The notes beneath the pieces were generated by a model. It searched no databases, was not told the origin of the DNA, and saw only the letters and a list, made by a program, of their open reading frames with translations. A stretch of 41,968 nucleotides of DNA from Verrucomicrobiia bacterium (GTDB taxonomy: Bacteria; Verrucomicrobiota; Verrucomicrobiia; Limisphaerales; DSYF01): positions 1 through 41,968 of the forward strand of contig DASTWL010000015.1 of the NCBI GenBank assembly GCA_035765895.1, in the 5' to 3' direction. The translations under genes were made by a program, and so were the position numbers. Shown piece by piece: positions 7,601 to 14,049 of the stretch; within the stretch, counting starts at the first letter, position 1, and every line of letters begins with the position of its first letter.

Positions 7601-8047
7601 AAGGTGGAAAACTACTGGGCCGTGCGGCACGGCCAGGACTGGCAATCCCCGGCCAACGCCCACCACGGTCCGATGGCCATGCTCATCAACGGCTGGAGCG
7701 GCTCGGGCGGCGACTGCTTCCCCTACTACTTCCGCAAGGCCGGCCTCGGCAAGCTCATCGGCACACGCACATGGGGCGGCCTCGTCGGCATCAACGGCAC
7801 GCCTGGATTGATTGACAACGGCAACGTCACCGCGCCGGCCTTCGCCATCTACGACACCAAAGGCAACTGGATCATCGAAGGCGAAGGCGTGTCGCCGGAC
7901 ATCGAAGTCATCGACGACCCGGCAGAATTCGCCCGCGGCCGCGATCCGCAGCTCGAACGCGCGATTGCCGAAGTGCTGCGCGAACTGCGCACGAATCCGC
8001 CGGTCCAGCCGCACCGCCCGAAGTATGCGGACCGCGCAGGGAAGTGA
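4679..8047 (+). CDS. Tricorn-type S41 protease, exported (1122 aa)
   Basis: Tricorn proteases trim peptides. The chosen ATG 4679 begins a signal peptide (residues 1-33, 'ALALAGILFSLASV', cleavage near TQA-A). Beta-propeller repeats follow ('FSPDGRTLAFS', 'WSPDGRQIAYFTDRTGEYQL', 'WSPDSKQIAFVD'), then a Lys/Glu/Ala/Pro-rich linker at about residues 555-612, a core domain, a PDZ region ('SVSEGDYLLAVNGVPLD'), and the C-terminal S41 domain. Probable catalytic residues by pattern are Ser785-His786 ('NCSHTYRGGGD'), Ser1009 in 'WSGSGGDCFPYYFRKAG', and Glu1067 in 'IIEGEGVSPDIEV'; the Ser-Glu spacing of 58 equals that I recall for Thermoplasma tricorn. The signal peptide implies work in the periplasm. 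No tricorn-interacting aminopeptidase genes adjoin it. Confidence 0.93.
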   Translation: MNRASFPRHPLRWSPALALAGILFSLASVVPTQAAIDARMLRYPDVSATQIAFAYAGDIWVAPKNGGNAVRLSSPRGEESFPKFSPDGRTLAFSANYDGNLDIYTLPVDGGVPQRLTYHGASDRVVGWYPGGKSILFASDRASERNRYNKLFQVSATGGLPEQLPLPYGEFGAISPDGQRLAYTPISVDFRTWKRYRGGMNPDIWLFDLQTRAAKRLTDDPGNDSVPMWHDQTLYFLSDRDAHQRNNIWALDTRTGKTRQITFFTDYDVEFPSIGPKDIVFTKGDQLWLLDLATAKAHPVDITVVTDEATLKPRQENVAGYIHSAAISPNGKRIVVEARGDLFTAPKEHGVVLNLTRSSGVAERWPAWSPDGRQIAYFTDRTGEYQLALRPADGSGEETIVTQLAPGFYYRPQWSPDSKQIAFVDVTMRLSLYNVETKQVTSIDRMLWLYEGELEQFTVSWSADSRWLAYAGELENGHNAIVIYDTQEAKRHQVTSGFYDDSLPVFDPEGKYLFFRSGRTFDPLYSNLDDTWIYPNTGNLMAVPLRRDVPSPLAPRNDEEEKQPDDTKKDEAKKPDAKPASAPAAAAETKKAEAPKEPPKAGADQDKPANSMSIDFTDFERRAVQLPTKAGNYADLVAVKGKLIYRWLGREGAGENAAIDYYDFEKREIKRIVDGADDLALAAKGEQLLVRKGRDYFIIEPKENQSLSKRVNTADLETTIDPRAEWRQLFTDAWRIERDFFYDPTLHGVDWQAMRTQYGKLLDQCVTRWDVNYVIGELIAELNCSHTYRGGGDVEKPAEVRVGYLGCDFVLTNGAYQIGKIYDGGAWDSEVRSPLLRPGLTSVSEGDYLLAVNGVPLDPKQDPWAAFQGLADETVMLTVNHRPTRDGATNVFVHTLDNELRLRNLAWIEANRRRVDEASDGQVGYIYVPDTARNGQNELVRQYQAQFKKPGLIIDERFNSGGQIPDRFIELLGRKVENYWAVRHGQDWQSPANAHHGPMAMLINGWSGSGGDCFPYYFRKAGLGKLIGTRTWGGLVGINGTPGLIDNGNVTAPAFAIYDTKGNWIIEGEGVSPDIEVIDDPAEFARGRDPQLERAIAEVLRELRTNPPVQPHRPKYADRAGK

Positions 8048-8128
8048 GCCGTCCGGCGCATCGGTGCGGGGTTGAATCTGGCCGCGTCCTTTGGCAACGG
8101 CACGTGCACGCGGTTTGCCGCAGGCGCA

Positions 8129-9076
8129 TCAAACCGCCAGCCATTTCAGGCCGAAGTGGATCCACACCGGCGTGGTGATGAAGCTGACCGCCGAGGTGCC
8201 CAGCACGATGCGCAGCGCGGTGGCGGGTTCGCCGCCGTAATGCCGGGCGAGGACGATGGGCAGCGTGGCCGCCGGCATCGCCGCTTCAATCACCAGCACG
8301 CGCTTCAATTCGGGCGCCGCAGGCAGACACCAGGCCAGCAGCAAAATCACCAGCGGCATCACCCCCAGGCGCAGAACCAGCGCCAGCGCCGCCTCACGCC
8401 AGCTCCCGCCCGCGTGCAGCTCGCCCAAATGGTCCGCGACCGTGGCGCCAATCAGCACCAGCGCCAGCGGGAACGCGCACTGCCCAAGCAGGTGGAACGT
8501 GTTCAGCAGCGCGCGCGGCAGGTGCGGGCCGACCCCGGTGAAGTTGAGGCCGACCGCCAGCAGAATCGCCACGAACGGCGCGTTGATCGCCTGCTTCCAC
8601 GCGCTGCCCGCGTGGCCGCCGGTCAGCACCAGCAGCAGCACGGTCCACAGGCAAATTTCGACGCCGAGGTTGTGGAGAAACAGCACGCCCGTGGTGCGTT
8701 CATCGAACAGCAGGAGCGTGAGCGGCAGCGGCACGTAACCGTAGTTTTGCAGGCCGGTGCAAAACGCGAACGTGCGCCGCGCGGGCGCCCCGCTGAATTG
8801 CAACGCGCCGCTGGCCAGCCACGCCAGCCCCACACCGATGAGCACCGTGGCTGCGCCGGCAAGCGGCGCGAGGGTGAGATTGCGCCAGTTGGTGAAGGCG
8901 GGATTGCCCAGGGACGTGTCCAGAATCAGGCATGGCATCAGCAGGTTGATGACCACCTTGAAGAGGCTTTGGTCCGCCTGCTCGCTCAGCCAGTTGAGCC
9001 GCCGGATGACCAGTCCCGCCGCCATGATGGCGAAGACGGGAATAACCGCGTTCAAGACGGTGACGGACTCGTTCAT
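8129..9076 (-). CDS. AEC-family transporter (auxin efflux carrier-like)
   Basis: This 315-residue integral membrane protein has about ten hydrophobic segments in the two five-helix bundles typical of AEC carriers. Visible signatures are 'NAVIPVFAIMAAGLVIRR' at the N-terminus, 'LLMPCLILDTS', 'FCTGLQNYGYVPLPL' and 'MPAATLPIVLARHYGG' near the C-terminus. Bacterial members export or exchange small organic acids such as malate; the substrate here is unknown. Its ATG overlaps the TGA of the upstream M20 peptidase in an ATGA arrangement (9073-9076), so the two are translationally coupled. Transport of a peptidase product or substrate is a reasonable inference only. Confidence 0.9.
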   Translation of the reverse strand: MNESVTVLNAVIPVFAIMAAGLVIRRLNWLSEQADQSLFKVVINLLMPCLILDTSLGNPAFTNWRNLTLAPLAGAATVLIGVGLAWLASGALQFSGAPARRTFAFCTGLQNYGYVPLPLTLLLFDERTTGVLFLHNLGVEICLWTVLLLVLTGGHAGSAWKQAINAPFVAILLAVGLNFTGVGPHLPRALLNTFHLLGQCAFPLALVLIGATVADHLGELHAGGSWREAALALVLRLGVMPLVILLLAWCLPAAPELKRVLVIEAAMPAATLPIVLARHYGGEPATALRIVLGTSAVSFITTPVWIHFGLKWLAV

Positions 9077-10296
9077 GGCCGCAGCAAGCGCAGCAGCGCC
9101 TGCACGTTCAGCGCGGCCTTGGGCACGAACGAGGAGGGCTGGACGTATTCCTGATCCTTCGAACCGTCGGCCGTGCGCTCGGAGCAGTGGGCGTTGTCGC
9201 CCATCGGCCCCAAACCATCGAGCGTCGGCACGGCGTGACAAATGAAATTGCCGTCGCTGATGCCGCCGCGCTCCTCGCGGTTGACCGTCAGCCCCAGTTC
9301 GGCGCCCGCTGCCGCATACAACGCCAACAAGGCCTCGGTGCGCGGATTCGGCGGCCACGGCGGCGATTCGTGGTCCAGAATGATCCGCACCCGGCACGGA
9401 AATCCATCTGCGCGGCTGCGGACGGTAATCTCCTGCTCCAATGCCCGTAGCTGCGCCAGGCCGGCCTGATACGCTTCGACGGAAAAGGCGCGCAGTTCGG
9501 CTTCGGCCACCGCCCGGTGCGGCACGCGGTTCAGCGCGCCACCGCCCGTGATGGTTCCGACGTTGACCGTCAGGCCGCGCGCCGGATCCGTCAGCGCTTC
9601 CACCCGCTGAACCGTGTGGGCGAGCTGCGCAATGGCGCTGGCGCCGCGGGTGTGTGCCACACCGGCATGTGCGCCGCGGCCCTCGACTTCGATCCGGAAC
9701 GCCGCCCGTCCCTTGCGCGCGGTGACGAGAGAAAACTCGTTCCCCACCCGCCGGCCGGCCTCGAAGACCAGCGCGGCCGTCGCGCCGCGGAGCCGTTCCT
9801 CGCAGAGCCGGCCAAATTCCGTGCTGTCGGTTTCCTCGGAAGCGTTGAGCAACAGCACCCAGTTCGTCGCCGCGAACACATCCGGGGCCACCGTCTGCAA
9901 GGCCGCGAGCACGAGGTGCATCATGACCGTGCCGCCCTTGACGTCTTCCGTGCCCGGGCCGTAGATGCGGTCGCCCTCGACACGCCAGTGAAACTGGTTC
10001 CGCGCCTCCTCCTCGGCGGGAAACACCGTGTCGAGGTGGGAGATGAATCCGACCGACCGCGGGCCGGTGCCGGCGCGGGTCAACACGAGGTGGTCGCCCA
10101 GCGCGGGATTGGCGGACGGCACGAACCCGGCCGTGAAGCCGAGCGGGGCAAACGCCCGCGCGGTGAACCGGCCCAGCTGATTGACGCCGTCCCGGTTGAG
10201 CGTGTGGCTGTTGATGGCCACCATCTGCCGCAGCAATTCAAGGCTGGGCGCCAGCCGTGCGTTCAGGCACGCAAACAATGTGTCGTTCGGTTGCAT
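9073..10296 (-). CDS. M20-family metallopeptidase (carboxypeptidase G2-like)
   Basis: M20 enzymes are di-zinc hydrolases that remove C-terminal residues or deacylate amino acids. The 407-residue protein has every expected landmark: 'GFISHLDTVFP' (metal His and catalytic Asp), 'GPGTEDVKGGTVMM' (bridging Asp), 'NASEETDS' (catalytic and metal Glu), the inserted dimerisation domain starting at 'TARKGRAAFRIEVEGRGAHAG', and the C-terminal metal His in 'MGDNAHCSERT'. There is no signal peptide, so it is probably cytosolic. The start is set at ATG 10296 ('MQPNDTLF'); the frame is open to 10371 without family-like sequence. It is followed by the coupled AEC transporter. Closest in layout to the glutamate carboxypeptidase/CPG2 group; substrate not determinable. 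Confidence 0.92.
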   Translation of the reverse strand: MQPNDTLFACLNARLAPSLELLRQMVAINSHTLNRDGVNQLGRFTARAFAPLGFTAGFVPSANPALGDHLVLTRAGTGPRSVGFISHLDTVFPAEEEARNQFHWRVEGDRIYGPGTEDVKGGTVMMHLVLAALQTVAPDVFAATNWVLLLNASEETDSTEFGRLCEERLRGATAALVFEAGRRVGNEFSLVTARKGRAAFRIEVEGRGAHAGVAHTRGASAIAQLAHTVQRVEALTDPARGLTVNVGTITGGGALNRVPHRAVAEAELRAFSVEAYQAGLAQLRALEQEITVRSRADGFPCRVRIILDHESPPWPPNPRTEALLALYAAAGAELGLTVNREERGGISDGNFICHAVPTLDGLGPMGDNAHCSERTADGSKDQEYVQPSSFVPKAALNVQALLRLLRP

Positions 10297-10432
10297 CCGC
10301 CACGCAGAGATTGCCGGGATGGCGCGCCGGGGCAAGTCCGCTTGCGCCAAAGGACTGCCACAATTTTGCAAGGAGCCCGGGCCGGGAAATTTGCTTCCGT
10401 TGAATTGGGCCCTCTGCTATTGAAACCGCACT

Positions 10433-11398
10433 GTGCGCAAGATTCATCTCGTAGTTGTTTTGTCCCTTTGGTGCGGCCTGCTCGGCCAACTGGCCGGCGC
10501 GGCGACGTTCAAACTCACTGACGGCCGGACGGTGACCGGCGACCTCATCGAGGCCGGCTCCAACGATGCCGACGCCCTGGTCAAGGTGGACGACAACAAA
10601 TACGAGCACATCCCGTGGGGCCAATTCTCGCAGGAAGACCTCAAGGCTTTCCTGCAAAAATATTCCGACAACAAGAAAATCACCGGGGCCGTCGAGCCGT
10701 TCATTGAAATCACGCAGGAGGAAAAGGCGGCCAAGACCGAGGTGCCCATCAAGCCCGTGCCGCGGATCGACCGGCCGGAGAAGGGCTCCGTCATCGGTTC
10801 GCTGTTCCATTCCGGCATCGGCTGGTTTCTCGTGCTCGTGGTTTACGCGGCCAACGTCTGGGCGGGTTATGAAATTGCCATCTTCCGCGCCCGTTCGATG
10901 CCGCTGGTGACCGGCCTCGCGGCGGTGCCCGGCGTGGGCTTCCTCAGCAACATCGCATTTCTCGCGCTGCCCACGTATGTCGCGCCCAAGACGCACGCCG
11001 ACGAAACTTACGAACGGCAGGAGGCCGCGACGCCGACGTTTGCGCTGCCCTCCGAAGCGGCGGCCGCCGGCGAACCGGCGGAAGGCGCCGCAGCCGCTGC
11101 CGGAGCCGCGGCCGCCGGACCGAAACCGGAGGTTTACGCCCGCGGCCAGTTCACGTTCAACAAGCGCTTCTTCGAAACCAAGTTTCCCAACTTCTTCGGT
11201 GTCGTCCGGCGCGAGGAAGACAAGGAAAAGGTGCTCATCTTCAAGACGTCCAAGGGCGAGTTCATCACCCAGCGCATCACCCGCATCACGCCCGGCGAAA
11301 TTTACATCCAGGCCGAGCGCGGCGCGGGCGCTTCCGTCGAAATGCCCCTGCATTTCCCGGAGATTCAGGAGGTCGTCCTGAAACACCACCACGCCTGA
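10433..11398 (+). CDS. SHD1-like membrane protein, unknown function (321 aa)
   Basis: The protein starts at GTG 10433 with a signal peptide ('LVVVLSLWCGLLGQLAGA', residues 5-23). A short beta domain of about 50 residues follows ('TFKLTDGRTVTGDLIEAG ... IPWGQFSQEDLKAFL'), resembling the SLA1-homology (SHD1-like) domain common in Planctomycetes and Verrucomicrobia. Two membrane segments lie near residues 123-140 and 157-182, then an Ala/Gly/Glu-rich linker (~205-237) and a C-terminal soluble domain of ~80 residues ('FTFNKRFFETKFPNFFGVV'). No catalytic motif is visible. It lies 28 bp before the adenylate kinase gene and probably shares a transcript with it. No ATG start would keep the signal peptide. 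Confidence 0.7.
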   Translation: MRKIHLVVVLSLWCGLLGQLAGAATFKLTDGRTVTGDLIEAGSNDADALVKVDDNKYEHIPWGQFSQEDLKAFLQKYSDNKKITGAVEPFIEITQEEKAAKTEVPIKPVPRIDRPEKGSVIGSLFHSGIGWFLVLVVYAANVWAGYEIAIFRARSMPLVTGLAAVPGVGFLSNIAFLALPTYVAPKTHADETYERQEAATPTFALPSEAAAAGEPAEGAAAAAGAAAAGPKPEVYARGQFTFNKRFFETKFPNFFGVVRREEDKEKVLIFKTSKGEFITQRITRITPGEIYIQAERGAGASVEMPLHFPEIQEVVLKHHHA

Positions 11399-11426
11399 CC
11401 GCCCCCAACCTCCCCCTCCCCCTTGC

Positions 11427-12026
11427 ATGAAATACCGCACCGTCCTGCTCTTTGGCGCGCCCGGCTCGGGCAAGGGCACGCAAGGCAAGGTGCTCGCCAA
11501 CATTCCCGGCTTCTTCCACTGCGCGTGCGGTGACATCTTCCGCAATTTGAAGGTGGACAGCGATCTGGGCCGCGTGTTCGTGCATTATTCCAGCAAGGGC
11601 CAGCTCGTGCCCGACGACGCCACCATCCGGTTGTGGCGCGACTTCATTGAGACCAGCACGAAAATCGGGCGCTTTCATCCGGAGAAGAACCTGCTGGTGC
11701 TGGACGGCATCCCGCGCAACATCACGCAGGCGAAAATCCTGCGGGACGTGCTCGACGTGCGTGCGATGTTCTGGCTGAAGACCCGCGACTTCGAGGCGCT
11801 GGTCCGGCGCATTCAACGCCGCGCGCTGAAGGAAAACCGGCTGGACGACATGAACCTTGAAGTCATCCGCTCGCGCATGGAGACCTACGAGAACGAAACC
11901 CAGCCGCTCGTGGATTACTACGGCAAGAAGCTGGTGCACCGCGTCACCTCTGACCAGACACCCGTCGAGGTCTGCCGCGACATTCTCGCCAAAATCATCC
12001 GGCTGGGCATTCAGCCGCGCCTCTGA
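11427..12026 (+). CDS. adk: Adenylate kinase family protein, short-LID type
   Basis: Adenylate kinase converts AMP and ATP to two ADP. The P-loop 'LLFGAPGSGKGTQGK' is at residues 7-21, the NMP-binding region is 'CACGDIFRNL' (family usually S-T-G-D), and the Walker-B-like motif 'LDGIPRNITQAKIL' replaces the usual DGFPRT. The LID is the short, zinc-free form 'RIQRRALKENRLDDM', followed by 'VIRSRMETYENETQPLVDYY'. At 199 residues it fits short-type kinases. The departures (CG instead of TG, I and N in DGIPRN) suggest either lineage drift or another NMP preference. Whether the genome has a second adk cannot be told here. Confidence 0.82.
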   Translation: MKYRTVLLFGAPGSGKGTQGKVLANIPGFFHCACGDIFRNLKVDSDLGRVFVHYSSKGQLVPDDATIRLWRDFIETSTKIGRFHPEKNLLVLDGIPRNITQAKILRDVLDVRAMFWLKTRDFEALVRRIQRRALKENRLDDMNLEVIRSRMETYENETQPLVDYYGKKLVHRVTSDQTPVEVCRDILAKIIRLGIQPRL

Positions 12027-12107
12027 GCCGGAGCTGCGCCTCCGTATTCGCCCGGCACAGGACGGATTTTCCTTTCTCCTCACGCCGCTTTCCCGTTCGC
12101 TGAACGC

Positions 12108-13055
12108 ATGGCTGAACTGCGTTTGGTTTTCATGGGCACGCCGGAACTGGCCGCCGTGTGCCTGGACGGCTTGCTGCGCGCGCCCGGCCTGCACGTCACC
12201 GGCGTCGTCACCCAGCCGGACCGGCCCAAAGGGCGCGACTTGAAACTGACGCCGCCGCCCGTGAAGGAACTTGCCCTCCGTCACGGGCTGCCCGTGTTGC
12301 AACCCGAAAAGGCCCGCGATCCCGGCTTCATCGACCAGCTTGCCGCCTGGCGGCCCGGCTTGATTGCCGTGGCGGCTTTTGGACAAATCCTGCCGCAACG
12401 CATTCTCGACCTGCCCCGCTTTGGCTGCCTGAACGTGCACACCTCGCTGCTGCCAAAGTATCGCGGCGCCGCGCCGATTCAGTGGGCGATTCTCAATGGC
12501 GACGCCGAGACGGGCGTCACCATCATGCAGATGGAAGCCGGCCTCGACACCGGCCCCATCCTGAGCAGCGAGCGCACGCCCATTGCCGCGTCCGACAATG
12601 CCCAAACCTTGCACGACCGGCTGGCACGGCTCGGCGCGGCCTTGCTCGTTAACACGATTCCTGAATTCGTGGCCGGCAACCTCAGTCCCCGGCCACAGCC
12701 CGCCGAAGGCGTGAGCTACGCGGCAAAAATCAAGAAACAGGATGGCGCCATCAACTGGCGCCTGCCGGCCCACGTCCTGGGGAACCGCATTCGCGCCTTC
12801 ACGCCATGGCCCGGCGCGTTCACCCACTTGACCACGCCCGGCCGGCCGTTGCTCCTCAAGCTTTGGGAAGCCGAGCCGTTGACCCGCACGGGCGAGCCGG
12901 GCGAAATCCTCGCCGCCGACAAGCACGGCATCATTGTGGCGGCGGGCGAAGGCGCCCTGCGCATCCACACGCTCCAGCGCGAGGGCGGCCGGCGGGTCAG
13001 CGCAGCGGAATTTCTCGCCGGTTGCCCACTGACGCCGGGCCAGCGATTGGAATGA
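12108..13055 (+). CDS. fmt: Methionyl-tRNA formyltransferase
   Basis: Fmt transfers a formyl group from 10-formyl-THF to initiator Met-tRNA. The 315-residue protein has the N-terminal 'LRLVFMGTPELAAVCLDGLL' Rossmann-like start, 'VVTQPDRPKGRDLKL', and the active-site region 'CLNVHTSLLPKYRGAAPI' with the catalytic Asn and His. The third catalytic residue is in 'MEAGLDTGPIL' (Asp). The C-terminal tRNA-binding domain follows ('INWRLPAHVLGNRIRAFTPWPGAF'). Length matches the family. It is 7 bp before the TatD gene and probably co-transcribed. No def (peptide deformylase) is adjacent, unlike many genomes. Confidence 0.96.
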   Translation: MAELRLVFMGTPELAAVCLDGLLRAPGLHVTGVVTQPDRPKGRDLKLTPPPVKELALRHGLPVLQPEKARDPGFIDQLAAWRPGLIAVAAFGQILPQRILDLPRFGCLNVHTSLLPKYRGAAPIQWAILNGDAETGVTIMQMEAGLDTGPILSSERTPIAASDNAQTLHDRLARLGAALLVNTIPEFVAGNLSPRPQPAEGVSYAAKIKKQDGAINWRLPAHVLGNRIRAFTPWPGAFTHLTTPGRPLLLKLWEAEPLTRTGEPGEILAADKHGIIVAAGEGALRIHTLQREGGRRVSAAEFLAGCPLTPGQRLE

Positions 13056-13062
13056 GCCGGCC

Positions 13063-13905
13063 ATGCGTTTTTACGACGCCCACAACCATCTCCAGGACGA
13101 ACGGCTGCAACCGCACCTGCCGGCGATTTTGCCAACGCTCGTGGACGCCGGCATCGCCCGCATGGTCGTGAACGGCTCCGGCGAAGCCGACTGGCCATCC
13201 GTCCGGGCGCTGGCGGAGCGCTGCCCGCTGGTGCTGCCCTCGTTTGGCTGTCATCCATGGTATGTCCACGAACGCTCGCCGCACTGGCAGGCGGAATTGC
13301 TCCGCCATTTGGACGTCGGCCCCGCCGCCATCGGTGAGATTGGCCTCGACAAATGGATTCTCGAACCCGGCCGCGCCGGCTCGTTGGGGCTTTCGACGCC
13401 CGCCAGCCTGCCCGAGCAGGAGGAGGTGTTCGTCTGGCAACTGCAACTGGCGGCCCGGCGCAACCTGCCTGCGAGCATCCATTGTCTCCACGCCTGGGGC
13501 GCGCTCTTTGAAATGCTGCGGCGCGAACCGCGACCGGTGTGCGGCTTCGTGCTGCACAGCTACGGCGGACCGCGCGAAATGGTGGTGCCGTTGGCCCGGT
13601 TGGGCGCGTATTTCTCGTTGCCCGGCTACTTCGCCCACGCGCGCAAACACCGCCAGCGTGAGGCGTTCCTGGCCGTCCCGCCCGACCGCCTGTTGATTGA
13701 AACTGACGCGCCCGACCAGCTTCTGCCCGCAGAACGCAATCAACATCCATTGACCGACGCGGCCACGGGAAAATCTTTGAATCATCCCGCCAATCTGCGC
13801 GCGGTTTACGAATTCGCGGCGGAACTTTACGGCGAACCGCTCGAACGGCTGGCCCAACGGGTCGGGGAAAACTTTCACCGTGTTTTCGGCCACGTCAGCA
13901 CGTAA
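13063..13905 (+). CDS. TatD-family metal-dependent hydrolase (DNase)
   Basis: TatD proteins are TIM-barrel metal hydrolases with 3'-5' exonuclease or endonuclease activity. Metal ligands are readable in order: His-x-His in 'YDAHNHLQD' (residues ~4-12), Glu in 'IGEIGLDKW', His in 'SIHCLHAWG', His in 'VLHSYGG', and Asp in 'IETDAPDQLLP'. Length (280 aa) is close to the usual 260. The start follows the fmt stop by 7 bp with 'gagccggccATG' just upstream. Housekeeping roles in nucleic-acid quality control are likely; the precise substrate is unknown. Confidence 0.92.
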   Translation: MRFYDAHNHLQDERLQPHLPAILPTLVDAGIARMVVNGSGEADWPSVRALAERCPLVLPSFGCHPWYVHERSPHWQAELLRHLDVGPAAIGEIGLDKWILEPGRAGSLGLSTPASLPEQEEVFVWQLQLAARRNLPASIHCLHAWGALFEMLRREPRPVCGFVLHSYGGPREMVVPLARLGAYFSLPGYFAHARKHRQREAFLAVPPDRLLIETDAPDQLLPAERNQHPLTDAATGKSLNHPANLRAVYEFAAELYGEPLERLAQRVGENFHRVFGHVST

Positions 13906-13977
13906 TCGCCGCCGCGTTTGCGGATTCCGGGCCGCATTTTTCACCGAACGAAATTCGCGCCGGCCTGTCGAAAACCA

Positions 13978-14025
13978 CGTTGCGGTCGAGGGGCCGCAGG
14001 CGGCGCTTGCGCCGCCTCCGCAACG
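13978..14025. other. Compound hairpin before the batD-like gene
   Basis: An inner perfect 9-bp stem (13998-14006 with 14009-14017, TT loop) is nested in an outer perfect 8-bp stem (CGTTGCGG at 13978-13985 with CCGCAACG at 14018-14025). The right arms abut; the left arms are separated by 12 bases. No T-run follows, so it is not a standard intrinsic terminator. It sits 24 bases before ATG 14050 and could act as an RNA-level control element or a boundary after tatD. Confidence 0.55.
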
Positions 14026-14049
14026 CGGCAAACTGACGCGACGTAACGC

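Noticed and set aside
4931..8014. 1027-codon open frame on the minus strand opposite the tricorn gene
   Set aside because: Its residues are His/Val/Arg-rich without any motif, and its frame mirrors codon bias of the real gene. It is a composition shadow.
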